Below, one piece after another: positions 35,884 through 45,177 of a stretch of DNA of 64,000 nucleotides (its first letter is position 1; each line of letters begins with the position of its first letter). Made by a program: the position numbers and the translations under genes. Source of the stretch: JALZKA01 sp963786495 (GTDB lineage Bacteria > Actinomycetota > Thermoleophilia > Solirubrobacterales > 70-9); contig CAWAZL010000002.1 in NCBI GenBank assembly GCA_963786495.1, forward strand, positions 620,001-684,000. Direction: 5' to 3'. The notes beneath the pieces are model-generated. The model saw only the letters and a program-made list of their open reading frames with translations, did no database searches and was not told the origin of the DNA.

Positions 35884-37446
35884 ATGATGCCGATTCGCAC
35901 TGAAACCCTCGCTGAGCGCTCGTATCGCAGGTACCGATCGCGTCACATGTATTTCCTGCCGCTGGGCCTGGCAGTCCTTATTCACGCCGTCGTGATCCCG
36001 GCCTACGCCTTTCTCATCGTCCCGTACTTCGGCTTGGACGTTGGGGATTGGCTGGAGATCGTCCTCACCTTCGAACTCACGCTGACAGTCGCGAGCGTGA
36101 TGATGTTCATCCTCTTCCGCCACTTCTTTTTTCCGGTGATCGAATGGCTGCGAGCGCCTGCTCAAACTCCTGTTACGGCTGAGCTTTGGTCGGTCGCTGT
36201 GAACGGGATCTCGTGGACCGCAGGGGCAGTAGGACTCGGATACGCAGTGCTCTGTGTTCCAGCCGCCGTGATGACCGCCGATCTGATCGGGATCTCAGCC
36301 GTAGGAGCGATTCTCTACGCCGCGCTTCTCGTGATCCTCGTGTCTGGCATGGTCGTTTTCGGCTATCTCATGGCCGAGCAGTGGATGCGCCCGCCGATAC
36401 GGGAGCTGGCTGCGTCCCTGCCAGGTTCTGAACGACCGCCGGGGAACACGCTCTCAATGAGCAGGAAGCTGCTCATCCTGGTCCCAGCGATCAACCTCTT
36501 TACGGGACTGGTTGTTGCCACGATCCCGACGGATTCGCTGGGACTCGAGGCGCAAGTCGCAACTACGGTCGTCGCGGCAACGGTGATGAGCCTCACCGTT
36601 TCGCTCCTGTTGTCGTTGATGCTCAGAAGATCCCTGCTGCAGAGACTCAACGATCTTCGGAGCGCAATTCGCCGGGTCGACGGAGGTGATCTGGAGGCGA
36701 CGGTTCCGTTCATGGCCGGCGACGAGATCGACGATGTCGGCGGGTCATTCAACGAAATGGTGTCCGGGCTTCGTGAGCGCGCTGACCTTCGGCGCCACAA
36801 TGTCGAACTGATCGACGATCTCGCTGCATCACGCGCCCGGATCGTCGCTGCATCAGTCGAGGCTCGCCGACAGGTCGAGCGCGACCTGCATGACGGAGCG
36901 CAACAGAATCTGATCCTCCTGAACCTCAAGCTCGGGATGCTGGAGCGTCGGCTCGAAGGCGATCAGGATTCGGCGGACGAAACCAGAGAAATTCGCTTGG
37001 AGCTTGAACGTGCGCTCACCGAGCTTCGTGAACTGGCTCACGGAATCTATCCACAGGTGTTGACCTCAGATGGGTTGCGCGCGGCTATCTCCGAAGCAGC
37101 TGCGAAGGCTGCGATTCCTACGCAGGTCTCTGCCGAAGGGGCGCGCCGGTTTCCGCCCGATCTGGAAGCTGCGGTCTACTTCTGCTGCCTCGAGGCACTG
37201 CAGAATGCCTCAAAGCATGCGGGGGAAGGCGCGAGCGCGACGGTCGCGCTGTCCGAGGCCGACGGCGAGCTGCGATTCGAAGTAAGTGACGACGGTGTCG
37301 GGTTCGAGCTGCGCTCGGCCAGAGCATCGGCAGGTCTGCAGAACATGACCGACCGAATTGGTGCTCTGGGCGGCGTGCTTCGGGTCGAGTCCGATCCCGG
37401 CGCCGGGACGCGAGTAATCGGCCGAGTGCCGATTCAGGCTGCATGA
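35884..37446 (+). CDS. Membrane histidine kinase (HAMP, HisKA_3, HATPase), copy 1
   Basis: A 520-residue sensor. Residues 20-250 carry several hydrophobic segments, mostly with little extracellular loop, followed by a HAMP domain (LLQRLNDLRSAIRRVDGGDLEA). The phospho-acceptor is H336 in ERDLHDGAQQNLI, and the ATP-binding part has LEALQNASKHA and SDDGVGFEL with AGLQNMTDRIGALGG. This is the NarL-type family that phosphorylates NarL/FixJ regulators, two of which are adjacent. The following kinase gene overlaps its stop by 4 bases and has the same layout, indicating tandem duplication. Confidence 0.9.
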   Translation: MMPIRTETLAERSYRRYRSRHMYFLPLGLAVLIHAVVIPAYAFLIVPYFGLDVGDWLEIVLTFELTLTVASVMMFILFRHFFFPVIEWLRAPAQTPVTAELWSVAVNGISWTAGAVGLGYAVLCVPAAVMTADLIGISAVGAILYAALLVILVSGMVVFGYLMAEQWMRPPIRELAASLPGSERPPGNTLSMSRKLLILVPAINLFTGLVVATIPTDSLGLEAQVATTVVAATVMSLTVSLLLSLMLRRSLLQRLNDLRSAIRRVDGGDLEATVPFMAGDEIDDVGGSFNEMVSGLRERADLRRHNVELIDDLAASRARIVAASVEARRQVERDLHDGAQQNLILLNLKLGMLERRLEGDQDSADETREIRLELERALTELRELAHGIYPQVLTSDGLRAAISEAAAKAAIPTQVSAEGARRFPPDLEAAVYFCCLEALQNASKHAGEGASATVALSEADGELRFEVSDDGVGFELRSARASAGLQNMTDRIGALGGVLRVESDPGAGTRVIGRVPIQAA

Positions 37447-38978
37447 CCTTCAGTTCCCGAATTTTCGCGGAGCGGCGGTCTATCTACCTCGACCTACTCC
37501 CGATTGTGCTTGCACTCGCGATTCACCTCCTGATCATCCCGAGCTACTCGGCGATGCTTTTTCCGTATTTCCAAGCCACTTTCGAGCAGTACGTCAAGAT
37601 CGTTCTCGCATTCGAGGTCACACTCTTGCCGGCGACCATCGGAATGTGGCTGGCGGTCCGGCACCTCTTTGCTCCGACGATCGCGTGGTTGCGCGAGGGC
37701 TCCGGAGCTAGGCCTCAACCTCACCTCTGGGGCGTGACAGTTTCGGGACTACCAAAGCTCGCGATATTCGTGGCGTGCCTCAACGGCGTCCTCTGCGTCC
37801 CCGCGGCGGTCTACACATCGGACCTGGTGGGCCTATCGACCTTCGGCTTCTTACTTTACGTCGCCTTTCTGGCGATCATGGTGTCAGCCGTCATCGTGTT
37901 CGGCTATCTCTTCGCGGAACAGTGGTTCCGGCCTCTGATTGCAGAACTCGCCGAGTGGCTTCCCGAGGAAGAGGTGCGCCAGGAGGCCCTCCTCTCCCTT
38001 GGGACGAAGTTGCTCCTTCTGGTGCCTGCGATCAACCTCTTCACCGGGATGACCGTGGCGGCGGTGTCCACGAACACGCTAGACATCGAGGGCAGACTCG
38101 CCGTGACCGTCGCCGTGACCGCGGCCATCACCCTTACCCTTTCGCTCGGACTCTCGATGATGCTGCGCAGGTCGTTGCTTCAGCGACTGGGGGACCTCCG
38201 AACCACGATTCAGGAGGTCGACGCAGGTGACTTGAATGCCTCCGTCCCATTTCTCGCGGGAGACGAGATCGACGAGGTTGGCCGCTCCTTGAACCACATG
38301 GTCGCCGGGCTGCGCGAGCGTGAGGCGCTTCGCGAGGAAAATTCGGGCCTCGTCGATGACTTGCGCGCCTCGCGAGCCAGGTTGGTAGCGGCGGCGGACG
38401 AGAGTCGCCGGGCGGTGGAGCGCGACCTCCACGATGGCGCCCAGCAGAACCTTGTCTTGATGAACCTGAAGCTGGGCCTCCTTCGCAAGGAACTTGACAA
38501 GCACAAGGCCGCGGTCATGGTCGAGTCACTTCAGTCTGACCTCAGTACCTCATTGGCGGAGCTTCGTGATCTCGCGCACGGGATCTACCCGCAGGCGTTG
38601 ACGTCTGACGGCCTGACGGCTGCGCTGGAAGGAGCATCGGCAAGCTCCACGATTCCAGTGAACGTGCAGGCCGAGGGCGTCGGTCGTTTTTCGCCCGATC
38701 TCGAAGCCGCCGTGTACTTCTCCTGTCTCGAGGCCCTTCAGAATGCGGCGAAGTACGCGGGTGAAGGCGCGAGCGCGACTGTCCGCCTGGCCCAGACCAA
38801 AGGCGGACTGCAGTTCGAAGTCACCGACGACGGCGCGGGCTTCGACCTGGCGGCTGCGAACGGCTCGGCGGGACTTCAGAACATGGCCGACAGGATCGGA
38901 GCGCTGGGGGGCGACTTGCGACTCGAGTCGGCTATCGGGCACGGCACGAAGGTCAGTGGCTCAGTGCCCCTCAGCTGA
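37443..38978 (+). CDS. Membrane histidine kinase (HAMP, HisKA_3, HATPase), copy 2
   Basis: A 511-residue paralogue of the preceding kinase, with the same membrane plan, HAMP (LLQRLGDLRTTIQEVDAGDLNA), H330 in ERDLHDGAQQNLV, and ATP-binding motifs LEALQNAAKYA and TDDGAGFDL. All catalytic residues are present. Its ATG overlaps the previous stop by 4 bases (ATGA), so both are translated together and may form heterodimers. Input signals are unknown; both share long hydrophobic inputs rather than a periplasmic sensor domain. Confidence 0.9.
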   Translation: MTFSSRIFAERRSIYLDLLPIVLALAIHLLIIPSYSAMLFPYFQATFEQYVKIVLAFEVTLLPATIGMWLAVRHLFAPTIAWLREGSGARPQPHLWGVTVSGLPKLAIFVACLNGVLCVPAAVYTSDLVGLSTFGFLLYVAFLAIMVSAVIVFGYLFAEQWFRPLIAELAEWLPEEEVRQEALLSLGTKLLLLVPAINLFTGMTVAAVSTNTLDIEGRLAVTVAVTAAITLTLSLGLSMMLRRSLLQRLGDLRTTIQEVDAGDLNASVPFLAGDEIDEVGRSLNHMVAGLREREALREENSGLVDDLRASRARLVAAADESRRAVERDLHDGAQQNLVLMNLKLGLLRKELDKHKAAVMVESLQSDLSTSLAELRDLAHGIYPQALTSDGLTAALEGASASSTIPVNVQAEGVGRFSPDLEAAVYFSCLEALQNAAKYAGEGASATVRLAQTKGGLQFEVTDDGAGFDLAAANGSAGLQNMADRIGALGGDLRLESAIGHGTKVSGSVPLS

Positions 38979-39098
38979 TTCGAGGCGGCAATCTCTCCGC
39001 CGCGCGAAGACGACGATGGCGGCGAAGGTGTACAGTGCCTCTCGCACCACACCCTTGGGGCACCGGTCGGGGTCGACCGCAACAACGAGGGGCAGAGT

Positions 39099-40757
39099 TT
39101 GGCCGCAATGTTCAGCGGGATCAAGGCAATGGGAGCCCTCGCGGGGCTCGTCGTGATCGCGTGCGCAGTTCCGGGCACAGCTTCGGCGGCAACGCTGAGC
39201 GTGCCGGCCGACTTCGACACGATCCAGGATGCGGTCGATGCCGCGGACCCGGGTGACACGGTGGAGGTCAAGGCGCGGAAAGCCTCATATCTCGAAAGCG
39301 TGGAGATCGAGACAGAGGATCTGGCCGTTGTCGGCATCAAGGGAAGGCCCGTCGTCGACGGATTCTCACCGTCCAGTAGCCCCGCCACGGTCCAGGTCGA
39401 GGCCGACGGCGTCGAGGTGCGCAATCTCACCATCATCAACGAAGAGGCCTACCGCTGCGACGCAAACGGCTGCGTCGTCCGCGACGTCGTTTTCCGGGGA
39501 ATCGTGAGTGGCGACTGCGTCGAGATCGTCGGCGACGATGCGCTCGTCGCCGACACCCGGATGGAGGCCTGTGGGAATAGGGGCATCGATATCGAAGGCG
39601 CCGATGCGCAAGTTCTTCGCAACACGGCCAACGGGATCGACGCCGACTGCATCTTCGTCCGCGGCGCCCGCCCGAAGATCAAGGGCAACACCTCAATCCG
39701 CTGCGAAGATGATCAGGGCGTCGAGGTTAACGACGGAGACGGCGCAGTCGTAGTCGGCAACAAGGTCCTCGCGACCGATTCCGGCGGCTTCACCATCGCA
39801 GGCGACGACGTCGTTCTTCGAAAGAATGAGGCCCAACTCACCGATTCCCACTGTTATGACCTCACCGGCGACGACGGGGTCGCCAAAAACAACCTGGCCT
39901 TCGACTGCGACTCCGGCCTGAGGGCAAATGGACCCGGATGGACGATCCGTAACAACGAGATCAGCTTCATTCACGACAGCGCTTGCATCAGGGCGAACGA
40001 CGAAGGCGCCCTCGTTTCCGGAAACCACATTCAACACTGCTACAAGGGCATTGAGCTCCAGGCCGAGGGCGAGATCACCGGCAACCGCATCGAAGATGTT
40101 CACACCGATGACGGGATCGGCTTGTTCTGCCATGACGAGGTGGACGACCCAAACCCCCCGGACACCACCGCCTGCGACGAGATCCGCGTAACCGGCAACG
40201 TGGTTCACCGCGCCGGGGACGACGACTCGGGGATCGCGGTCAACATTGAGGAAGGGACCGGCACCGGGGCGGTGATCAGCGGGAACGATGTGCGAGACAC
40301 CTTCGACGACGGGATCGAGGCATTCATCGATGACGGCTTCATCGAAGGCAACACGGTCACGCGCGCAGGGGCCGAAGAAGAAGAAGGGATCGAGGTGTTC
40401 GGCACAGGCAACGTGATCCAGAACAACGTCTCGACCCGGAATGGTGGGGACGGAATCGCGGTCAGGTCGGACAACGACGGCTCATTCGGGAACGTGATCG
40501 CCGGCAACGTCGTCAAGAAGAACAACCAGGACGGCATCAGGACGGAGGGTGATGCCGACCTCGTGAGCGAAAACCGGGCGACCAACAACAACGGGGACGG
40601 CATCGAGATTGACGGGAACTCCGTGGACGTGATCGACAACTTCGCCGCCCGCAATCGGGTCGACTGCGCGACCGATGGCTCGGTCAACGCAAACGAGGGG
40701 AACAGTTGCGCCGACGGCAGCGACTTTGCGGTGACAAGCAGCGGGATCCCGTCCTGA
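39099..40757 (+). CDS. Secreted right-handed parallel beta-helix (NosD-like) repeat protein
   Basis: A 552-residue protein. The start is TTG at 39099 with GAGGGG 6 bases upstream; an ATG at 39108 is possible. The signal peptide is GALAGLVVIACAVPGTASA. The first rung, FDTIQDAVDAADPGDTVEVKA, is the pectin-lyase-like N-terminus of NosD-type proteins; the rest is about 18-20 beta-helix rungs rich in Asn ladders (LRKNEAQLTDS, GNTVTRAGAEEEEG, SENRATNNNGDGIEIDG). It is intact, unlike the one at 32178, and shares no close sequence with it. Its stop overlaps the next ATG (TGATG). Probably binds polysaccharide at the surface. Confidence 0.85.
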   Translation: MAAMFSGIKAMGALAGLVVIACAVPGTASAATLSVPADFDTIQDAVDAADPGDTVEVKARKASYLESVEIETEDLAVVGIKGRPVVDGFSPSSSPATVQVEADGVEVRNLTIINEEAYRCDANGCVVRDVVFRGIVSGDCVEIVGDDALVADTRMEACGNRGIDIEGADAQVLRNTANGIDADCIFVRGARPKIKGNTSIRCEDDQGVEVNDGDGAVVVGNKVLATDSGGFTIAGDDVVLRKNEAQLTDSHCYDLTGDDGVAKNNLAFDCDSGLRANGPGWTIRNNEISFIHDSACIRANDEGALVSGNHIQHCYKGIELQAEGEITGNRIEDVHTDDGIGLFCHDEVDDPNPPDTTACDEIRVTGNVVHRAGDDDSGIAVNIEEGTGTGAVISGNDVRDTFDDGIEAFIDDGFIEGNTVTRAGAEEEEGIEVFGTGNVIQNNVSTRNGGDGIAVRSDNDGSFGNVIAGNVVKKNNQDGIRTEGDADLVSENRATNNNGDGIEIDGNSVDVIDNFAARNRVDCATDGSVNANEGNSCADGSDFAVTSSGIPS

Positions 40758-42121
40758 TGGCACGGCGAACGACACCTCGCATCGTGTTGGCGATAGCAAC
40801 GCTCGCATTGATCGCGCTGCCGGCCGAGGCGATGGGAGCGCGCGCCCTTTCGATCGAGGACGCGACACGCGCCGAGCCTGCCGGCAGCGGCAGCGCGGCG
40901 ATGACCTTCGATGTGACTCTCTCCAAGCAGAGCCCGAAGCGAGCGGTCAAAGCAGAGTTTGGGACGTCCCCGGGGTCGGCGAGCTCGCTCGACTTCCGCC
41001 CCACGTTCGGCGCGGTGAAGATCCCTGCCGGCAAGACGAAGGCCGAGGTCCTGGTTCCGGTAAGGGGTGACCTATTCGCCGAGCCCGACGAGACTTTCAG
41101 CGTCAAGCTTTCGAACCCGAAGCGCGCCGCGATCGACGATGGCCAGGCCGAGGGCTTGATCTCTGCCAATGACAACGGTCCCGACGGCGACGGTGACGAC
41201 ATCCCAGACACCGATGACTGCGCTCCAACCGATGCCAACCCGGAGGGTCAGCTCGAGTGCTTCCTGCCAACGACGATCTACGACCTGAATGCCGGTGAGC
41301 TGCCCAACGGCACGCGGGCTTATCTCGAAAACGTCCTGATCACGGCTCGGGCAGACAACAACCGAGTCGCATACGGGGCCACTGTGCCGGGCGATCCGGG
41401 CTACCAGGGTCAGGACTTCTCTGCGATTGAGCTCAGGCCCTCTGGCTCGTTCCTCGAGATCGGCTATCGCTTGCTCCTTCTCGGGACCGTCAGGGACGGC
41501 CACTTTCAGACCACGGACGTCAGCGACGATCAGACTTGCTGTCAAACGCTGCCTGATCCGATTGGCGTCACCCCTGCTTTGCTCGCCTCCGGGCCTGACG
41601 GGCTAAACGGGCTGCTCGTCGAGATTACGAACGTATCTGTCGCCTCGTCCACGGATTCGCAGTGGCTCCTGACCGAATCGATCCGCGTAGACGGCGATCT
41701 CTTCTTCGATCTCCCGCAGTACGGCCCCGGCTCGTCCTTCGAGAGCATCCGCGGGCATGCCACAACGCTCGGAAGCGGCACGCCGTCAATCTCGCCGAGG
41801 GACTCGAACGACATCGACCCCACGGTGGCCAAGCTCATAGATTTCGAGACCAGCGATACCTGCCTCGGCCCTAACGAACAGGACGTCGTAATCGGCCAGG
41901 TCCTCATTGACGAGGTCCAGGCTTCCGACACAGTCATAAGCCTCGAAGCCACCAACGACGGGGTCGTCAACCTGCCCGCGACGGTGACGGTCCCTGCTGG
42001 CCAGACGAGCGCCCAGGTGATCGCCGACGCCGCCACGGCCGAGAACAGCGACACCGAGGTCGAAGCGACCTTCGGCCCCACCACGCGCAGCATCTTCGTA
42101 GAGGTTTTCCAGGACTGCTGA
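40757..42121 (+). CDS. Secreted protein with Calx-beta and thrombospondin-3-like calcium segments
   Basis: About 454 residues; the ATG at 40757 shares a base with the upstream TGA, so translation is coupled to the beta-helix gene. A signal peptide (IVLAIATLALIALPAEAMG) is followed by a Calx-beta-like domain (ETFSVKLSNPKRAAIDDGQ), then an acidic calcium motif (DGDGDDIPDTDDCAPTDANP) of the thrombospondin type-3 kind. The rest is beta-rich with nucleic-acid-binding OB-like strands (GTRAYLENVLITARADNN) and a second partial Calx-like unit at the end. Likely a surface-bound calcium-dependent partner of the beta-helix protein. Confidence 0.75.
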   Translation: MARRTTPRIVLAIATLALIALPAEAMGARALSIEDATRAEPAGSGSAAMTFDVTLSKQSPKRAVKAEFGTSPGSASSLDFRPTFGAVKIPAGKTKAEVLVPVRGDLFAEPDETFSVKLSNPKRAAIDDGQAEGLISANDNGPDGDGDDIPDTDDCAPTDANPEGQLECFLPTTIYDLNAGELPNGTRAYLENVLITARADNNRVAYGATVPGDPGYQGQDFSAIELRPSGSFLEIGYRLLLLGTVRDGHFQTTDVSDDQTCCQTLPDPIGVTPALLASGPDGLNGLLVEITNVSVASSTDSQWLLTESIRVDGDLFFDLPQYGPGSSFESIRGHATTLGSGTPSISPRDSNDIDPTVAKLIDFETSDTCLGPNEQDVVIGQVLIDEVQASDTVISLEATNDGVVNLPATVTVPAGQTSAQVIADAATAENSDTEVEATFGPTTRSIFVEVFQDC

Positions 42122-42206
42122 GCCCGCCACGGCGGACGCGTCGCTCCTCTCTGCCTACGGGTGGCGCTGGGCATTTCAGACTGAAGGGCGCCTATCCTCG
42201 CCTGCC

Positions 42207-42989
42207 ATGGCGATCCCACCCGTAGGCGCGCACATTTGGGGCGAGGACCCGCTCGCCGAGGCCGAATCGATCGGCGCCGAGCGCGTGCAGCTCTTTCTCT
42301 CAAACCCCCAGGGTTGGGAGAAGCCGCCGCCGCGCGACGACGCCGAGGAGCTCAAGGCTGCGGACCTTGGGATCTACGTTCACGCTCCGTACCTGATCAA
42401 CGTCTGTTCGCCCAAACCGAACGTCCGCTACGGCTCGCGGAAGATCCTCGCGCAGACCTGTGAGGCCGCGGCCGCGATCGGCGCGCTGGCAGTGGTGGTC
42501 CACCCCGGCCACGCCGAGGACGGGGTCGACGAGGGCGTCAGCCGCTGGACGCGTACGCTCGAACAGGTCGAGTCCGAGGTGCCAATCTATCTCGAGAACA
42601 CCGCCGGCGGAGATAACGCCGTGGCGCGCCGGTTCGATGCCCTGACGAAGCTCTGGGACGCGGTGGGCCTTGCGAAGACCGAGAACGAGATCGGCTTCTG
42701 CTTCGACACCTGCCACGCGCATGCCGCGGGCGAGGACCTGTCGGACGCGGTCGAGCGCGCGATCGAGATCACGGGCGGCATAGACCTCATGCACGTGAAC
42801 GACTCGCGCGACAAGGCGGGCACGGGCGCCGACCGCCATACGACGATCGGCGAGGGTCACATCGCGCTTGACGACCTCCGCCACATGATCGCGGCGGCGA
42901 ACGCGCCCACCGTCGTCGAGACTCCTCGGGAGATCGAAAAGCTCAAGGCCGACATGGCCTTCGTGCGCGAAGCACTAAAGGGCGGTTAG
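42207..42989 (+). CDS. nfo: Endonuclease IV (AP endonuclease family 2)
   Basis: A 260-residue zinc-dependent DNA repair enzyme that cleaves at abasic sites. Family motifs: VGAHIWGEDPL near the start, YVHAPYLINVCSP, VVVHPGHAEDG, YLENTAGGDN, GFCFDTCHAHAAGEDL and LMHVNDSRD, with TIGEGHIALDDL. These supply the three-metal cluster ligands. It converges with hpf; the stop codons overlap by four bases. Confidence 0.93.
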   Translation: MAIPPVGAHIWGEDPLAEAESIGAERVQLFLSNPQGWEKPPPRDDAEELKAADLGIYVHAPYLINVCSPKPNVRYGSRKILAQTCEAAAAIGALAVVVHPGHAEDGVDEGVSRWTRTLEQVESEVPIYLENTAGGDNAVARRFDALTKLWDAVGLAKTENEIGFCFDTCHAHAAGEDLSDAVERAIEITGGIDLMHVNDSRDKAGTGADRHTTIGEGHIALDDLRHMIAAANAPTVVETPREIEKLKADMAFVREALKGG

Positions 42990-43333
42990 GCCGCGCGGTT
43001 TCGGAGGCTCGCCGAGAACCGGCGGGACTTCTGGCGGTGTCGGCGTAGCTCGCGGTTCTTCTTCACCTGGCGGCGGACGTCCTCGGCCAGCTGATGGATC
43101 GAGCCGAGCATCTCCGGGCTCGCCTCCTTGGCGCGGATCGTCTTGCCCTTGAGGCGGAGCGTTGCCTCGGCGACGTACTTGTCGGCGATGCGCGGGTTCT
43201 TCTCTTCGCAGAGCTCGACGTCCAGGGTCGCTAGCTCGGAGACCTGCTTGGCGACCCTCTTGAAGCGCTTGCGGATTGCGTCCTCGAGCTCAGCGGTCAC
43301 CTCGGTGTTCCGGCCTCGGACCTCGATCCTCAC
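42986..43333 (-). CDS. hpf: Ribosome hibernation-promoting factor (short HPF/RaiA family)
   Basis: A 115-residue short HPF. The GTG at 43333 has GGAGG seven bases upstream. The sequence RIEVRGRNTEVTAELEDAIRKRF and VSELATLDVELCEEKNPR with KYVAEATLRLKGKTIRAKE shows the beta-alpha fold that binds the 30S decoding centre. The basic C-terminus (RRQVKKNRELRRHRQKSRR) is longer than in minimal forms. It is downstream of comF on the same strand, and in many Gram-positives it precedes secA. The frame continues upstream to 43399 without family resemblance. Confidence 0.9.
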   Translation of the reverse strand: MRIEVRGRNTEVTAELEDAIRKRFKRVAKQVSELATLDVELCEEKNPRIADKYVAEATLRLKGKTIRAKEASPEMLGSIHQLAEDVRRQVKKNRELRRHRQKSRRFSASLRNRAA

Positions 43334-43426
43334 GGCAAGCCTCCTCGCGTAGGGAAAAGTCGTCGAGTCGGACTTTACGCCTCTCACGGGATTTCGCAAG
43401 GGGCCTTACGTCCGCATTTGGTCGGC

Positions 43427-44053
43427 TCAGTTGTCCGCTCGGGCGAACGTGAGCGCGCGGACCCGCTTGGCGCCTTGCTGCTCACGGAGTGCTTTGGCGC
43501 AGGCGACTAGGGTCGCGCCGGTGGTGGCGACATCGTCGACGAGCCAGACGTCATCACTGAGGAGCGGCACGCTGGCGTTGATCGGGCGGACAATCGGCGG
43601 ATCAGACCTTCGTTCTTCGCGCCCTCGACCGACCTGGCGGGGCCCGTCCTCGCGTTCCAGGCACAGGATCGTCTGGCCCCAGCACTCGCGCGTGATGAGC
43701 CGAGAGAGCGCATACGCGAGGTCGAAGCCGCGAGCGCGCTCACGTGCCGGCGACGGGGGGACTGGGACGCAATACGGGTCCGAGCCCGCGCCGACGGTCC
43801 GCAGCATCCGCTCGGCCGCAACTTCCGCGAGCGTCAAGCGCTGTGCGAACTTCATCCTCGCGACGATCTCGCGCGCGACGCCCTCGTACCTGGCAGCACT
43901 CCATATCTCGAGGCCGTCGACCTCGTCGCGGACCGGCCGCAGGCGGGCGACCCGCCGCTCGCACGAACGGCAGATCGAATCGACGTAATCGCACGGCTCG
44001 GCGCAGAGCGCGCAGAGCGGAGGTGCGATGAGGCTGGCGGCAGCGCGAAGCAC
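43427..44053 (-). CDS. comF: ComF-family phosphoribosyltransferase-like protein
   Basis: A 208-residue ComF/ComFC protein. The N-terminus has a four-Cys zinc-finger-like segment (CALCAEPC...SICRSC). The C-terminus has a PRTase-type PRPP-binding loop, DDVWLVDDVATTGATLVAC. Members are needed for DNA uptake in competence and related nucleotide processing. Upstream of hpf on the same strand. Confidence 0.9.
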   Translation of the reverse strand: MLRAAASLIAPPLCALCAEPCDYVDSICRSCERRVARLRPVRDEVDGLEIWSAARYEGVAREIVARMKFAQRLTLAEVAAERMLRTVGAGSDPYCVPVPPSPARERARGFDLAYALSRLITRECWGQTILCLEREDGPRQVGRGREERRSDPPIVRPINASVPLLSDDVWLVDDVATTGATLVACAKALREQQGAKRVRALTFARADN

Positions 44054-44129
44054 GGCGCCGACACTTCCACCTCCTGACCTACGAGTGGCGCGCCCATTGC
44101 GCCAACTTCGTGTCGCTACGCAGCGTGGG

Positions 44130-45164
44130 TCAGTCGAACACTGCGCGCTCGACCTCGGCGAGGTCGTTCTCGCACCCGACCACGGCCGGTGCCTTGCCGA
44201 GCGCCGTGTCGGGATCCTTCAGGCCGTGGCCGGTGAGGACGCAGACGACCGTCTCGGGGGGCGGGTCGCCGTCGGCGACCTGAAGGCCATGGGTGAGGAT
44301 GCCCGCGACCGACGCTGCTGAGGCCGGCTCACAGAAAACGCCTTCGCGCGAAGCGAGGAGCCGGTATGCGTCGAGGATCTGCTCGTCGGTTACAGCGGCG
44401 ATGCGCCCGCGCGACTGGGTTACAGCGGTCATCGCTTCCTCCCAGCGGGCCGGGTTGCCGATACGGATCGCCGAGGCGACCGTCTCAGGATTGGCGACGG
44501 GCTTGCCGCTGACGAGCGGCGCTGCGCCCGCGGCCTGGAATCCGTAGAGCCGGGGCGTTTCTGAGCGCTCGCCGAAACCGCGCCACCAAGCGGTGATGTT
44601 GCCCGCGTTGCCAACCGGTATGGCGAGCGCGGCCGGTGCCTCGCCCAAGTCCTCGATCACCTCGAACGCCGCGGTCTTCTGCCCCTCGATCCGGTAGGGA
44701 TTGACCGAGTTGACGAGCTCGATCGGGTGCTTCTGCGCGAGCTCGCGAACGAGCGTGAGCGCGTCGTCGAAGTTGCCGCGGATCGCGATCACCCGCGCGC
44801 CGTGCATGAGCGCCTGGGCGAGCTTGCCGATCGCAATCTTCCCCTCCGGCACGATGACCGCGCCGCGCATCCCGGCCCGCGCCGCATAGGCGGCGGCGCT
44901 GGCTGCAGTGTTTCCGGTCGAGGCGCAGATCACGGCCTCGGCCCCGCGGCCGGCGGCGCGTGAGACGGCGACGGTCATACCGCGGTCCTTGAATGAGCCA
45001 GTGGGATTCGCGCCCTCGAGCTTGAGGTACACGCGCGCACCCACCCGCTCCGAGATCACAGGCGCTTCGACCAGCGGCGTCGAGCCCTCGTTGAGCGTCA
45101 CGACGGGGTCTCCCTCCTCGAGGGGAAGGTGATCCCGGTAGCGCTCGATCAACCCTGCTGGCAT
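44130..45164 (-). CDS. thrC: Threonine synthase
   Basis: A 344-residue pyridoxal-phosphate enzyme converting O-phosphohomoserine to threonine. The PLP lysine is in GANPTGSFKDRGM; other features are ICASTGNTAASAAAYAARAG and AIPVGNAGNITAWWRG. The length and the MPAGLIERYRDHLP start agree with the short threonine synthases of actinobacteria. It sits downstream of hom with a GNAT gene between, as part of an aspartate-family amino-acid operon. Its ATG lies 14 bases after the GNAT stop. Confidence 0.95.
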   Translation of the reverse strand: MPAGLIERYRDHLPLEEGDPVVTLNEGSTPLVEAPVISERVGARVYLKLEGANPTGSFKDRGMTVAVSRAAGRGAEAVICASTGNTAASAAAYAARAGMRGAVIVPEGKIAIGKLAQALMHGARVIAIRGNFDDALTLVRELAQKHPIELVNSVNPYRIEGQKTAAFEVIEDLGEAPAALAIPVGNAGNITAWWRGFGERSETPRLYGFQAAGAAPLVSGKPVANPETVASAIRIGNPARWEEAMTAVTQSRGRIAAVTDEQILDAYRLLASREGVFCEPASAASVAGILTHGLQVADGDPPPETVVCVLTGHGLKDPDTALGKAPAVVGCENDLAEVERAVFD

Positions 45165-45177
45165 GACCTCGCGGACC

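Noticed and set aside
35686..36165. Minus-strand open frame upstream of the kinases
   Set aside because: It overlaps the first kinase's coding start in antisense and consists of charged low-complexity sequence.
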